Origin: Phycisphaerales bacterium
Lineage (GTDB): Bacteria; Planctomycetota; Phycisphaerae; Phycisphaerales; UBA1924
Direction: 5' to 3'
Assembly: GCA_029260475.1 (NCBI GenBank)
Contig: JAJDDE010000095.1
Coordinates: 1-56,313, forward strand
Length of the DNA stretch: 56,313 nt
The notes beneath the pieces are model-generated. The model saw nothing but the letters and a program-made list of their open reading frames with translations, did no database searches and had not been told where the DNA came from. A program made the translations under genes and the position numbers. This document shows, piece by piece, positions 39,203 to 47,482 of this stretch. The first letter of the stretch is position 1; the number at the start of each line of letters is the position of its first letter.

Positions 39203-40678
39203 TCAATCCTCCCCTTCGTGGAACGTGCCATCGGAGTGGAAGTGGCCACCCTTCTGGATCGACCCGCTGGTGGCGAGCATGAGCTGGAAAGCACCGTCGA
39301 GCACAACCTCGTCGCCGTCACGCAGACCGCTAAGCAGGGCAACCCACCGCCCGTCGTCAAGACCCAAGTCGGCCTCCATGCGGATCGCCTCGTTCGGGTT
39401 GCTGGGATTTCGGCGGAAGATGACGGGCGAGAGTCCATCACGCTGCACCGCGGCGAGTGGGATGGCGAGTTCGGGCGAAGCCGTCGCGTCGGTCACGATT
39501 TCGAGTTGAGCCGAGACGCCCGGCCGGGCCCAGGGCCTGAGCTCACTGGGTACGACAAACAGTTCGAGCGTGCGGTCGTTGGGATCGCCGGCCAGCCCAA
39601 GCGAGATGGTGCCATCCATGGTTTGGGTCAGAGGTACCGCCCGTCCCGCGGCGGTCGGCGTTGGCGGGACGATCCGGGCTGTGAGCCCGTCCCGCAGCAC
39701 ACCCAGATCGCTTTGGAGCGCAGACGCCCTGAAACGGAGCCGGTCGGGCTGCACGACGGTGACGACTGGCGTCTTCTCGTCTGCCCAAGATCCGTTGGTC
39801 AGGCCCAGCATCTCCACGACACCGGCTTCGGACGCGGTCACTTCGATCGCGGCGATCGTGGCCCAAACGGGCTCGGTCCCATGAGGCGTCTCGACGGTCC
39901 GGGCGAGTTCGTCCCTCGAACGGGAAACGACCGACGAGGCGGCGTCGAGCAGATAGTCCAGGCGTGACCGGGCCGCACGGAGATCAGCAACGGTCTGCTG
40001 CCGGTCCGCTCCGAGTTCCGCCTTCTTCTCCATCACGTTGGCAAGGTCGGCTCGGGTGCTCGCGAGAGACGCACGGGCCTGGGTAAACTCATCAACACGG
40101 CCGCCACCGGCTTCGCGGACCGACTGCAACTGCTCGACCCGCTCGTTCCAGACAGTAACGCTCTCGTGGAGGCTGTCCTCGTGCTGCTGATGCGCCGCGA
40201 GCAGCGGCTCGAAGGTATTCAGGCGTGCGTCGAGCCGCTCGATCTGTGCCTCGGCGTCTGCGAGTTGCTGCTGCATTTCTCGCCATGACGGCGAATCGAG
40301 CCGATAGAGCGGTTGTCCCGCTTCGACCCGATCGAACTGTTCGACGACCAGCTCAACCCGCCCCGGCACGGCGGTCCGGTACTCGCGTCGCGCCGTGGGC
40401 AGGTACTCAAACCGGCCCGGCACGCGGAGCGTCTGCTCAACCCGCCGACGCTCGACCTTGACGAAGCTGATGCCGAGGTTCGACCGCACCGCGGCCGGGA
40501 TGGCCACACGGTCGGACCCGGTTGCCTCGGCCTCGACCTCTGACGAGTGGTCGTGCCCGTCCCCCTCGCCGTGCTCTGCCTCGCTGGATGTCTTCGGAGA
40601 TCCGCCATCGCAGGCGGCCAGTGTCAGCGGCAGAAGTGCCGCGAGGGCGATCGCGATCGCCCGTTCCATGATTTTCAT
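39203..40678 (-). CDS. czcB: RND periplasmic adaptor, CzcB-type
   Basis: A 491-residue membrane-fusion protein with a lipoprotein-like signal (LPLTLAACDGG, Cys near residue 23) and a short His/Glu-rich stretch (EHGEGDGHDHSS). The lipoyl/barrel-sandwich half (YRTAVPGRVELVVEQFDRVE) is followed by a long coiled coil (about residues 140-250) and a second half with IPLAAVQRDGLSPVIF. The longer than usual hairpin suits a tripartite CzcCBA pump. It overlaps the czcC-type gene by four bases. Confidence 0.87.
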   Translation of the reverse strand: MKIMERAIAIALAALLPLTLAACDGGSPKTSSEAEHGEGDGHDHSSEVEAEATGSDRVAIPAAVRSNLGISFVKVERRRVEQTLRVPGRFEYLPTARREYRTAVPGRVELVVEQFDRVEAGQPLYRLDSPSWREMQQQLADAEAQIERLDARLNTFEPLLAAHQQHEDSLHESVTVWNERVEQLQSVREAGGGRVDEFTQARASLASTRADLANVMEKKAELGADRQQTVADLRAARSRLDYLLDAASSVVSRSRDELARTVETPHGTEPVWATIAAIEVTASEAGVVEMLGLTNGSWADEKTPVVTVVQPDRLRFRASALQSDLGVLRDGLTARIVPPTPTAAGRAVPLTQTMDGTISLGLAGDPNDRTLELFVVPSELRPWARPGVSAQLEIVTDATASPELAIPLAAVQRDGLSPVIFRRNPSNPNEAIRMEADLGLDDGRWVALLSGLRDGDEVVLDGAFQLMLATSGSIQKGGHFHSDGTFHEGED

Positions 40679-42159
40679 CGGGATGCCTCCTCGGCGGGCG
40701 TATCGCCTCTCGCCGCGGTGTGTGGTGTGGTTGCTGTTGTGGTGTCCTCGTCGGTGGCGGGCTCGACTGAAGCCGGAGATTCCGGCTCGTCCGGACCGAG
40801 CAGCCGAGTGATCTCGATCGCCGCGTCGGTCTCGGCCAGACGAAGATCGAGTAGACGGCTCTTGGCCTCGAACCGTCGCGTGACGGTTTCGAGCAAGAGC
40901 AGCGTGTTGACCTCGCCAAGATCGATCAGTTGCTCGACTTCGGATGCCTGCTCGTCGAGCATCGGCACAAGTTCACGCTCGAATGCATCTCGCTGCGTTC
41001 GCGAGGCGTTATACGCGGCACGGGCCATTGCGAGTTCGCGGGTCAGACGCTCAAAGGTCGTCTCCGCCACGGCCCGAGCCACCTCGCGGCGAGCCTTCGC
41101 TTCCGCGATGCCCGCCCGGTTCGCGTTGAGGATTGGTATGGGTATCGACACGCCAAGCAGCAGGCGGTCGTCGTTGTCCTCGCTCCCGTAGCCCGTGCCG
41201 ATCGTGATGTCCGGATACTGCTTGCGAACTTCCAGGCGGAGTGTCTCCTCGGCGACCTGATACTCGGCCCGCCGCACCGCGAGGGTCGTGTTCGCCTCGA
41301 TGAGTCGCCCGATCGCGTCGTTCATCTCAGCGATCGAAGCGGGCGGCAGCGCCGGCAGCAACTCCACCGGAGCATCCGGCGGAAGCCCCATCAGACCGAG
41401 AAGTTCGACACGGGCCCGGGCTTCTGCGAGCACCGCCCCTGCGACATCCGCTTGCGTCTCGACCAATTCGGCCCGCAGGAGCCGAGCCTCGACCCGCGTA
41501 AGTTCTCCCGCCGTCTCCAAACGGTCAGTGATGGCCGAGATCCGTTCGACCTGATCGATCACCTCACGCAGCAAGCGGAGCCGCTCGGACGCCGCGGACC
41601 AGGACGCCCAGGCCGAGCGAACCGCGGCCCGCGTGCTCCACTCGGCATCGACGATCCGGCGGAGCTCGGCCTCGTACGCCGCCCCGGCCCGATCCTTCTC
41701 GACGCCGAGCCGCCCCGAGATCGGGATCGTCAGGCTCAGCGTGAGCCCGTACTCGAACGGCCCCGCCGGCGAGAGAATCTCCGCCCCGTCGAAGCCGAAT
41801 TGCGGGTCCTCCCATAGCCCCGCCGTCTCGAAGGTCGCGAGCGCGACACCGGCATCGAGGCGAGCGAGCCGGAGGTCGGGGTTATAGAACATCGCGAGCA
41901 CCTCGCCCTCGGCGGGGGAAAGCCCGTCGTTCGGGTCGAACCGCTCCGGGACCTGGTTGCCGGCCTCCGACAGCCGCTCAACAAATTTCGAGATGGGTTC
42001 AGTGGCAACGAGCCGTGCATCGAGCGAGGCCCGATGATCGGTCAGCTCCAGCGGCACCCGATCGTACGACTGGCAGCCCGCCAGCGCGATCAGGGCGACC
42101 GCCGAGCCGAGGCCCGGCAGCATGACCCGCGTTCGACGCGGGCGTTTCAGGTTGTCCAT
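40675..42159 (-). CDS. czcC: outer-membrane efflux lipoprotein, CzcC-type
   Basis: A 494-residue outer-membrane factor with signal peptide and lipobox (VALIALAGCQS). Two OEP domains are visible: MFYNPDLRLARLDAGVALA ... YGLTLSLTIPISGRLGVEKD and RAEYQVAEETLRLEVRKQYP ... LLLGVSIPIPILNANRAGI. The C-terminus is a Pro/Thr-rich tail. First member of the CzcCBA set, 85 bases after the small Cys/His-rich gene; AGGAA lies upstream of its ATG. Confidence 0.87.
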   Translation of the reverse strand: MDNLKRPRRTRVMLPGLGSAVALIALAGCQSYDRVPLELTDHRASLDARLVATEPISKFVERLSEAGNQVPERFDPNDGLSPAEGEVLAMFYNPDLRLARLDAGVALATFETAGLWEDPQFGFDGAEILSPAGPFEYGLTLSLTIPISGRLGVEKDRAGAAYEAELRRIVDAEWSTRAAVRSAWASWSAASERLRLLREVIDQVERISAITDRLETAGELTRVEARLLRAELVETQADVAGAVLAEARARVELLGLMGLPPDAPVELLPALPPASIAEMNDAIGRLIEANTTLAVRRAEYQVAEETLRLEVRKQYPDITIGTGYGSEDNDDRLLLGVSIPIPILNANRAGIAEAKARREVARAVAETTFERLTRELAMARAAYNASRTQRDAFERELVPMLDEQASEVEQLIDLGEVNTLLLLETVTRRFEAKSRLLDLRLAETDAAIEITRLLGPDEPESPASVEPATDEDTTTATTPHTAARGDTPAEEASR

Positions 42160-42244
42160 GGTTTGTGATTCCTGTCTGGGTCCAAAGCGATGACCACCGC
42201 AACGGACAACGCCGCCGCGGCACGCGCGAATGAACTGACAGGAA

Positions 42245-42670
42245 TCAGATGGTCAGGCGAACGCTCGCCACGATCGCGAGCCTGTGGACCCCGCCTGGGT
42301 CAAACCAAGGCGGTGGCATCGGCGGGCCGCGGCGACCAAGACCGGTCTCCGCGAGGATCACGCCCCACGAGGGAGACGAAACGATCGCGGGCGGCGAATC
42401 GCTTCCACCGTCTCTACGGGGGAGCGTCAGGAGTTCCGCCGTCGTGATCTCGACGTCGGTACAGCCGCAATCGTGCTCATGCTCTCCCGCGGGCACGGGG
42501 AGTGGCCACGAACTGTCATGTCCGCAGGCCGACTCGCAGTGCTCGGTTTCCGCGGGTGCATGCTCATGCCCCCCACCGAGGCACAGCACAACCATGCGGC
42601 CAGCGCCGCCGGCGAGGGCATGGAACGCGATGATCGCGGTCAGCAGAATGGCGAGCGGACGACACCTCAT
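42245..42670 (-). CDS. small Cys/His-rich exported protein
   Basis: A 141-residue protein with an N-terminal hydrophobic segment (RPLAILLTAIIAFHALAGG) followed by LCLGGGHEHAPAETEHCES, CGHDSS and GEHEHDCGCTDVEI, a cluster of His and Cys that should bind metal. The Pro-rich C-terminal half is unremarkable. It is the first gene of the whole minus-strand cassette, directly behind a candidate promoter, and has the same architecture as the protein at 33996. I know no family for it. Confidence 0.6.
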   Translation of the reverse strand: MRCRPLAILLTAIIAFHALAGGAGRMVVLCLGGGHEHAPAETEHCESACGHDSSWPLPVPAGEHEHDCGCTDVEITTAELLTLPRRDGGSDSPPAIVSSPSWGVILAETGLGRRGPPMPPPWFDPGGVHRLAIVASVRLTI

Positions 42671-42676
42671 GGTTGT

Positions 42677-42682
42677 AGTATA
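42677..42682 (-). promoter_or_regulatory. candidate -10 of the cassette promoter
   Basis: On the minus strand TATACT ends 6 bases before the ATG at 42670, which would give a leaderless or nearly leaderless mRNA. Just upstream is a CTCG...CGAG dyad (42684-42699) that could be an operator. The -35 is weak. Confidence 0.35.
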
Positions 42683-42804
42683 CCTCGGCTTCAGTCGAGC
42701 GTTGCTTGAGATCGGACGGATCTATCGGGAAGGATCGTCCTCAGAGCCCGGATCGACGAAGTCTCGATAAAACAAGCACTTACGAGGCTTCGCTCGGGGC
42801 AGGC

Positions 42805-42865
42805 ACTACATCCGAGGGCTCAATAATCGGCCTTTGTAGTGCAGATTCGCCCGAAATGTAGTGCA
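42805..42865 (+). repeat. right copy of 61-bp direct repeat bounding the metal cassette
   Basis: Same layout and spacing as the left copy at 21652-21712, 21,153 bases away: ACTACATC, 22 bases, TGTAGTGCA, 12 bases, ATGTAGTGCA. Here the first element with its preceding bases reads GCACTACAT, a perfect 9-base inverse of ATGTAGTGC. The last 31 bases differ from the left copy at two positions only. Confidence 0.75.
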
Positions 42866-43083
42866 GCGTGGCTGGCCATCATTCACCAAACGGTGTTTGA
42901 GTACCGCTGCCAGGCGTGCTATTCAAGAGACTGACAGCTCCCGCTGGCCACCGCAGACTTGATTGCCTGTGGTGCGCGCCCGGGGGAGCTGCCCCTTGTT
43001 CTTCACATCGCTGAGTTGGGTCAAGAAGTTGGCCGCCGGTTCCGCGTCGTCGAGCGTTGCTCGTCGCCGGGAAGCCGGTGGTG

Positions 43084-43107
43084 CACACAAGGTTTCACAC
43101 AAGGTTC
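43084..43107. repeat. tandem 12-base repeat upstream of the DUF932 gene
   Basis: CACACAAGGTTT is followed directly by CACACAAGGTTC, ending 29 bases before the start codon. Its position in the leader suggests a repressor or RNA-binding site. Confidence 0.5.
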
Positions 43108-43136
43108 AGCAACACCCACACGCGAAAGGACACATC

Positions 43137-44177
43137 ATGGGACAGACACTCACTCGGGCTCACGACGAACTCTTCCGTCGAACGGAGGACGAGTCGTTCG
43201 CCACCATGCAGGAACTCTGGCAGCACTGCTACGACAGCCGCCAGAACACCGAGGTGCTCTGGCACCGCCCGCAGGACATGGCCGCCGTGCCGTTCGAACG
43301 ACGGCTCGAACTCGCCGTCACCCCCGCCGACACACGGCGACTCAACAGTTGGTCGTTCGGCCAGCTCTGCCAACTCTCCGGCGTCAGTCGCGACACTGTC
43401 AACCGGCTCAGCCCGGAGACGGCGTCGAAGGTCTTCGAGGAGACCCTGCCGCGGAGCGACAAGCCACTCCAGGTCTACGCCGAGGGCCAGCAGGTCCGCT
43501 CGATTCACGGAGCCAGTTACACGCGGCTCCACAACGTGGACCTGCTCACGATGCTTCGGGAGTTCGCGACGGACTTCACGCCGCCGCAGGAGTCAGGGGC
43601 ACCCAACACAAAGGGAGCCAGCGGGCTCTACTGCGGGGAGCAGGACATGTTCTGCTTCTTCATCGACCCGACCGGATGGACGGAGATCAACGGCGAAGCG
43701 TTTGCTCCGGGCTTCTTCGTCTGGAACAGCGAGGTCGGCAAGCGGTCTGTCGGTGTGCAGACGTTCTGGTTCCAGGCGGTCTGCCGGAATCACATCGTCT
43801 GGGACGCGATCGAGGTCGTCGAGTTCAGCCGCAAGCACACGGCGAACGTCCACGACTCGCTCGGGCAGATTCGCTCGATTATCGAGCGTCTCGTCGAGAA
43901 GCGGGACGAACGGCGGGACGGCTTCGCCGCTGTCATCAAATCCGCCATGACCGAGCGGCTCGGCGACGACGCCGACGAGGTCATGAAGGTGCTCACCCGA
44001 CACGGTGTCACACGACAGCTCGGCAAGGAGGCTCTTGAGCTCGCCCGCGAGCAGGGAGCGTTCACGATCTTCGCCATGGTCGATGCCCTCACCCGGATCG
44101 CGGGCCGGCTTCGCCAAGCGGGTGACCGCTCGGAGGTTGACCAGAAGGCATCGTCGCTGCTCGCACTCGCGAAGTAG
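43137..44177 (+). CDS. DUF932 family plasmid/phage protein
   Basis: A 346-residue protein of the DUF932 group common on plasmids, phages and integrative elements. Visible family features are FGQLCQLSGVSRDTVNRLSP, then RSIHGASYTRLHNVDLLTML, and GFFVWNSEVGKRSVGVQTF with FQAVCRNHIVWDA. No enzymatic motif is known to me. The ATG at 43137 follows GAAAGGA. It is the first gene outside the metal cassette and belongs with the plasmid-like backbone. A hairpin-rich spacer follows. Confidence 0.8.
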   Translation: MGQTLTRAHDELFRRTEDESFATMQELWQHCYDSRQNTEVLWHRPQDMAAVPFERRLELAVTPADTRRLNSWSFGQLCQLSGVSRDTVNRLSPETASKVFEETLPRSDKPLQVYAEGQQVRSIHGASYTRLHNVDLLTMLREFATDFTPPQESGAPNTKGASGLYCGEQDMFCFFIDPTGWTEINGEAFAPGFFVWNSEVGKRSVGVQTFWFQAVCRNHIVWDAIEVVEFSRKHTANVHDSLGQIRSIIERLVEKRDERRDGFAAVIKSAMTERLGDDADEVMKVLTRHGVTRQLGKEALELAREQGAFTIFAMVDALTRIAGRLRQAGDRSEVDQKASSLLALAK

Positions 44178-44326
44178 CGATACCACTCTGGTCGGAAGGA
44201 TCTGTGCACCACCGGACCTTCCCTCCATCCCATTCGTGCCCCCGGCCAACCGATTCACCCAACCGCACCATCGCTCAGACCTCGGGGAGCCCGTCCGCAG
44301 GCCCCGGCCAGCGGCTGCCCTATCGC

Positions 44327-44365
44327 CCGTCGCCCTCTCGCTTCGCTCGGCTGGGCGAGCGACGG
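44327..44365. terminator. stem-loop after the DUF932 gene
   Basis: CCGTCGC (44327-44333) pairs with GCGACGG (44359-44365); an inner CGCTCG/CGAGCG pair extends the stem. It sits in the 230-base gap between the DUF932 stop and the insertion sequence, which otherwise holds nothing I recognise. Confidence 0.4.
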
Positions 44366-44505
44366 CCGACAGGGTCCCGAGCCGCAGGCCTTCAGGCTGC
44401 CTGCGTGGTTGACCTGCCCCCTCAAACCCGGTCCAGTCTGAGTGTTAGTCTCGGCTGGGCCTGCGCTTGTACCCGTTCCTGTGCCAACCGCAGCGTGAGT
44501 CTTCG

Positions 44506-44541
44506 GCATCATCCGGCCAGGTACTCCTGGCCGGATGATGC
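44506..44541. terminator. perfect 16-bp hairpin at the orfB 3' end
   Basis: GCATCATCCGGCCAGG and CCTGGCCGGATGATGC are perfect arms around TACT, overlapping the last codons and stop of orfB. It could end transposase transcription or block incoming transcripts. Confidence 0.6.
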
Positions 44542-45360
44542 AGCGAACTCCTCGGGGGCCAGGTTGCCCAAGGCGCTGTGTGGTCGATCCTCATTGTAAT
44601 GCCGACGCCAGTCTCCGACCTTCGCCTTCGCGTCGTCAAGCGACAGGAACCAGTTCTCGTTCAGACACTCGGCGCGCAGCCGGCCATTGAACGCTTCGAT
44701 GAGCCCATTGTCCGTAGGCTTTCCGGGCCGGCTGAAGTCCAAGCGAACTCCGTTCAGGTACGCCCACTGATCCATCCGCTTGCCCGTGAACTCGCTCCCG
44801 TTGTCGACACGGATCTTCTCGGGCAGTGCACCGCGGCTCCGCTTGATCCCGTCCAGAACACCGGCGACATCGTCGCCGTTCAACCTCGGGCCAACCTTGA
44901 TCGCGAGGCTCTCGCGTGTAAAGTCATCGACGATCGTCAGCAGCCTGAACCGGCGGCCATCGAAGAGCTGATCCGACATGAAGTCCATCGACCAGCTCTC
45001 GTTGGCGCGCAGCGCCTTCGTCAGTTCTGGACGCGTGACGCAGCTCTTGTGCCGACGCGGCTTGTGCCTGCCCACGCACAGCCCCTCTTCCTTGTACAGC
45101 CGGTAGATCCGCTTGCGGTTCACTCGCCATCCTTCTCGTCTGAGCTTGATCCAGATCCGCTGATACCCCCACGCCGCGTGCACGCCTGCGATCTCGCGGA
45201 TGCGCAGTCTCAGCGCGGCCTGCTCGTCTTTGGTGCTCCGATATCGCTGCGTCGAACGCGGCGCCCTCAGCACCCGGCACGCGCGACGCTCGCTCACGCT
45301 GTACGCGGCCTGCGCCTTGTGCACCATCTCACGACAACGAGCAGGCCTCAGAGCTTTCCC
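44509..45360 (-). CDS. IS3-family transposase, OrfB part
   Basis: About 283 residues read after a -1 frameshift from OrfA. An HTH_21-type region (AGVHAAWGYQRIWIKLRREG) is followed by the integrase core with catalytic residues in WSMDFMSDQLFDGRR (Asp), IRVDNGSEFTGKRMD (Asp) and GLIEAFNGRLRAECLNE (Glu), so the DDE triad is complete. No independent start is obvious; the frame is open through the orfA overlap. The C-terminal YNEDRPHSALG motif is typical. Confidence 0.88.
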   Translation of the reverse strand, partial: GKALRPARCREMVHKAQAAYSVSERRACRVLRAPRSTQRYRSTKDEQAALRLRIREIAGVHAAWGYQRIWIKLRREGWRVNRKRIYRLYKEEGLCVGRHKPRRHKSCVTRPELTKALRANESWSMDFMSDQLFDGRRFRLLTIVDDFTRESLAIKVGPRLNGDDVAGVLDGIKRSRGALPEKIRVDNGSEFTGKRMDQWAYLNGVRLDFSRPGKPTDNGLIEAFNGRLRAECLNENWFLSLDDAKAKVGDWRRHYNEDRPHSALGNLAPEEFAASSGQEYLAG

Positions 45361-45614
45361 TTCAGCGCGTCCTGCAGGATCTGCCGATCGAGGCTCAGGT
45401 CCGCCACCAGCTGCTTGAGCTTCTTGTTCTCTTCCTCGAGTTGCTTGAGCCGGCGGGTCTCGGCGACGCCGACGCCACCGAACTTCTTCTTCCATCGGTA
45501 GAACGTCTGTTCGCTCACGCCCAGCTTCCGGCACACCTCGCGGACCGAGGCGCCGCCCTCTGCCTGCCTCAACGCGAACGCGATCTGCTGCTCCGTAAAT
45601 CTCGACTTCTTCAT
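45348..45614 (-). CDS. IS3-family transposase, OrfA part
   Basis: An 88-residue DNA-binding protein: a helix-turn-helix (TEQQIAFALRQAEGGASVRE ... VSEQTFYRWKKKF) and a leucine-zipper-like tail (LKQLEEENKKLKQLVADL). An in-frame ATG 15 bases upstream would add MEVVL. Near its end the mRNA reads G GGA AAG (45360-45354), a good -1 slippery heptamer that would shift ribosomes into OrfB to make the fused transposase. Confidence 0.87.
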   Translation of the reverse strand: MKKSRFTEQQIAFALRQAEGGASVREVCRKLGVSEQTFYRWKKKFGGVGVAETRRLKQLEEENKKLKQLVADLSLDRQILQDALKGKL

Positions 45615-45680
45615 CAATACGACCTCCAAACAGAGGCCGAATGATCGCCGATTCTCTCAACCTACGAGTGGAGCAGGATT

Positions 45681-47481
45681 CGGGTACGAGCGCACCGGGC
45701 CGATTGACTACAAGAACGGCTATCGCAGCTCGTCATGGATGACGCTCATGGCGGACCGTTTGGAGCAGGCGCATCCCTTGCTTCGATCAGATGGCATTCT
45801 CTGCGTGACCATCGACGACTACCAGGTGAATGAACTGGCATTGCTTTTGGACAGTATCTTTGGCAGTGAGCGAAACTTGGGAGTGTCGGTCATTCGAAAC
45901 AATCCCTCGGGCCGGTCCACGGTTCGCGGGCTGTCGATCTGTCACGAGTACGCGCTCTTCTACCAGCGGACCGACTCGGCGAACCTCGCACGGTTGCCGC
46001 GGACCGAGCAGCAGCTCGAAAGGTTTGACGTTGAGGACGGACAGTACGTGGACTGGCGCAACTTCCGCAAAGATGGCGGCGCAGTCACCTACCGCACCGA
46101 GCGTCCGAAGCAGTACTACCCCGTCTACGTGAGGCAGTCTGATCTCACGCTTCGCATCCCTGACATGGACTGGGACAGTTCAGAGAGAGCATGGATTTGT
46201 CTAGATGAGCCGGGTGGAGACGAGGAGGCTATTTATCCCATCGATGCAAACGGGAATGAGCGAGTCTGGAGCCTGAATAGCGACTCAGCTCGCGCCGCTA
46301 TCCCCGACCTCGAAGCTCGTCGCACGAACTCTGGCGAGATCCAGGTCTATCGCAAACACACCCCGGCGGATGGTGTCGTGCCACGTTCATGGTGGGACAA
46401 GAACACCTATGCCGCACGTGAGCACGGAAGCGCAGCGTTGACGGATCTGTTCGGCGAATCAAAGGTCTTCTCCTTTGCGAAATCGCCGCACGCCGTCAAG
46501 GATTGCGTATGGGTCAGCGGCCTTGACTCCTCTGAGTCGGAGTGGGTCTTGGATTTCTTCGCCGGATCCGGGACGACAGCCCACGCTGTAGTGAACATGA
46601 ACCGCGAGGATGATGGAGCACGACGCTTCGTTCTTGTTGAGATGGGCGCGTATATCGAGACCGTCCTACTTCCTCGAATCAAGAAGGTCAACTACGCCGC
46701 CGAGTGGAAGGCTGGAAATCCAGTCCTTGCTGAAGGCTACCCACCTGTCGGGACGCGGGTCGTCAAAGTAGTGTGCCTCGAATCGTACGAGGATGCGTTG
46801 AACAACCTACGCGAAGCGGACACGTCGTCGCACGAAGTTCTCGAAGGGCTCGGCGATTCGGCGATGCGTGAGTCGTTCATGCTGCGATACATGCTCGAAA
46901 TGTCTCACAGAGGAAGTCCTTCGCTACTGGACGTCGAAGGTTTCGTGGATCCCAGTAGATATCGCCTGACGATCCGTCCTCCAGGTTCGGATGACAGTGT
47001 TCCGGCCGCCGTCGATCTGATCGAGACTCTCAATTGGCTGCTCGGACTTCGAGTCATGAGCATCGCTTCGCCCAAGAGCTTTAAGGCGAACTTCGCTCGT
47101 GACGCCGAAGGTCGTCTCGCCGTCAAGGGCCGCATCAAAGAAGACCCTGACGGCCCATGGTGGTTCCGCACCGTCACCGGCACGACGCCCGATGGCAAGC
47201 GTGCCCTGATCATCTGGCGGAAGCGACCCGGCGGCGACGAGCCTGAGGGCATCGAGCAGGACAACGCCGTGCTCGACGCGTGGTTCCGCACGCAGGGCTA
47301 CTCGACCACCGACAGCGAGTTCGACATCGTCTGGGTCAACGGCGACAACAACCTTGCCAATCTCCGCCAGGACGACACGCCCGACGACGGGCTCGGCGAG
47401 ACCGGCTGGAAGGTGCGGATCATCGAGCAGGACTTCCACCGCCTGATGTTCGACACATCCGATGTGCCGGGAGGGGCGTGA
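45681..47481 (+). pseudogene. mod: type III restriction-modification methyltransferase (mod), 5' end removed by IS
   Basis: About 600 codons of a beta-class adenine methyltransferase. The residual protein starts with FGYERTGPIDYKNGYRSSSW, the segment that normally follows the catalytic DPPY motif, so motif IV and everything before it is missing. Motif I is present (VLDFFAGSGTTAHAVVN), as are the target-recognition region and C-terminal part. The IS3 element abuts the break, and the missing 5' part is not on its other side, so insertion was accompanied by deletion. An internal ATG at 45739 could produce a fragment, but without DPPY it cannot methylate. One base separates its stop from the res start. 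Confidence 0.82.
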
Positions 47482-47482
47482 G

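Larger units (their letters stand above)
42683..43136. other. intergenic region containing the right cassette repeat
   Basis: Apart from the promoter dyad, the 61-bp repeat (42805-42865) and the tandem 12-base repeat (43084-43107), I see no gene here. A ribosome-binding site (GAAAGGA, 43124-43130) lies before the DUF932 start. Confidence 0.5.
44410..45680 (-). mobile_element. IS3-family insertion sequence
   Basis: About 1.27 kb with two overlapping transposase frames on the minus strand. Ends are approximate. The left edge is suggested by TGACCTGCCCC at 44410; the right edge, read inward, is AATCCTGCTCC, sharing only CCTGC and CC, and no flanking target duplication is visible. The right edge is set by where the type III mod gene resumes. 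Both transposase parts look intact, so the element may still be active. Confidence 0.75.

Noticed and set aside
44400-45690. target-site duplication flanking the IS3 element
   Set aside because: Compared 3-5 bases on both sides of several possible ends; none match, consistent with an adjacent deletion or misplaced ends.
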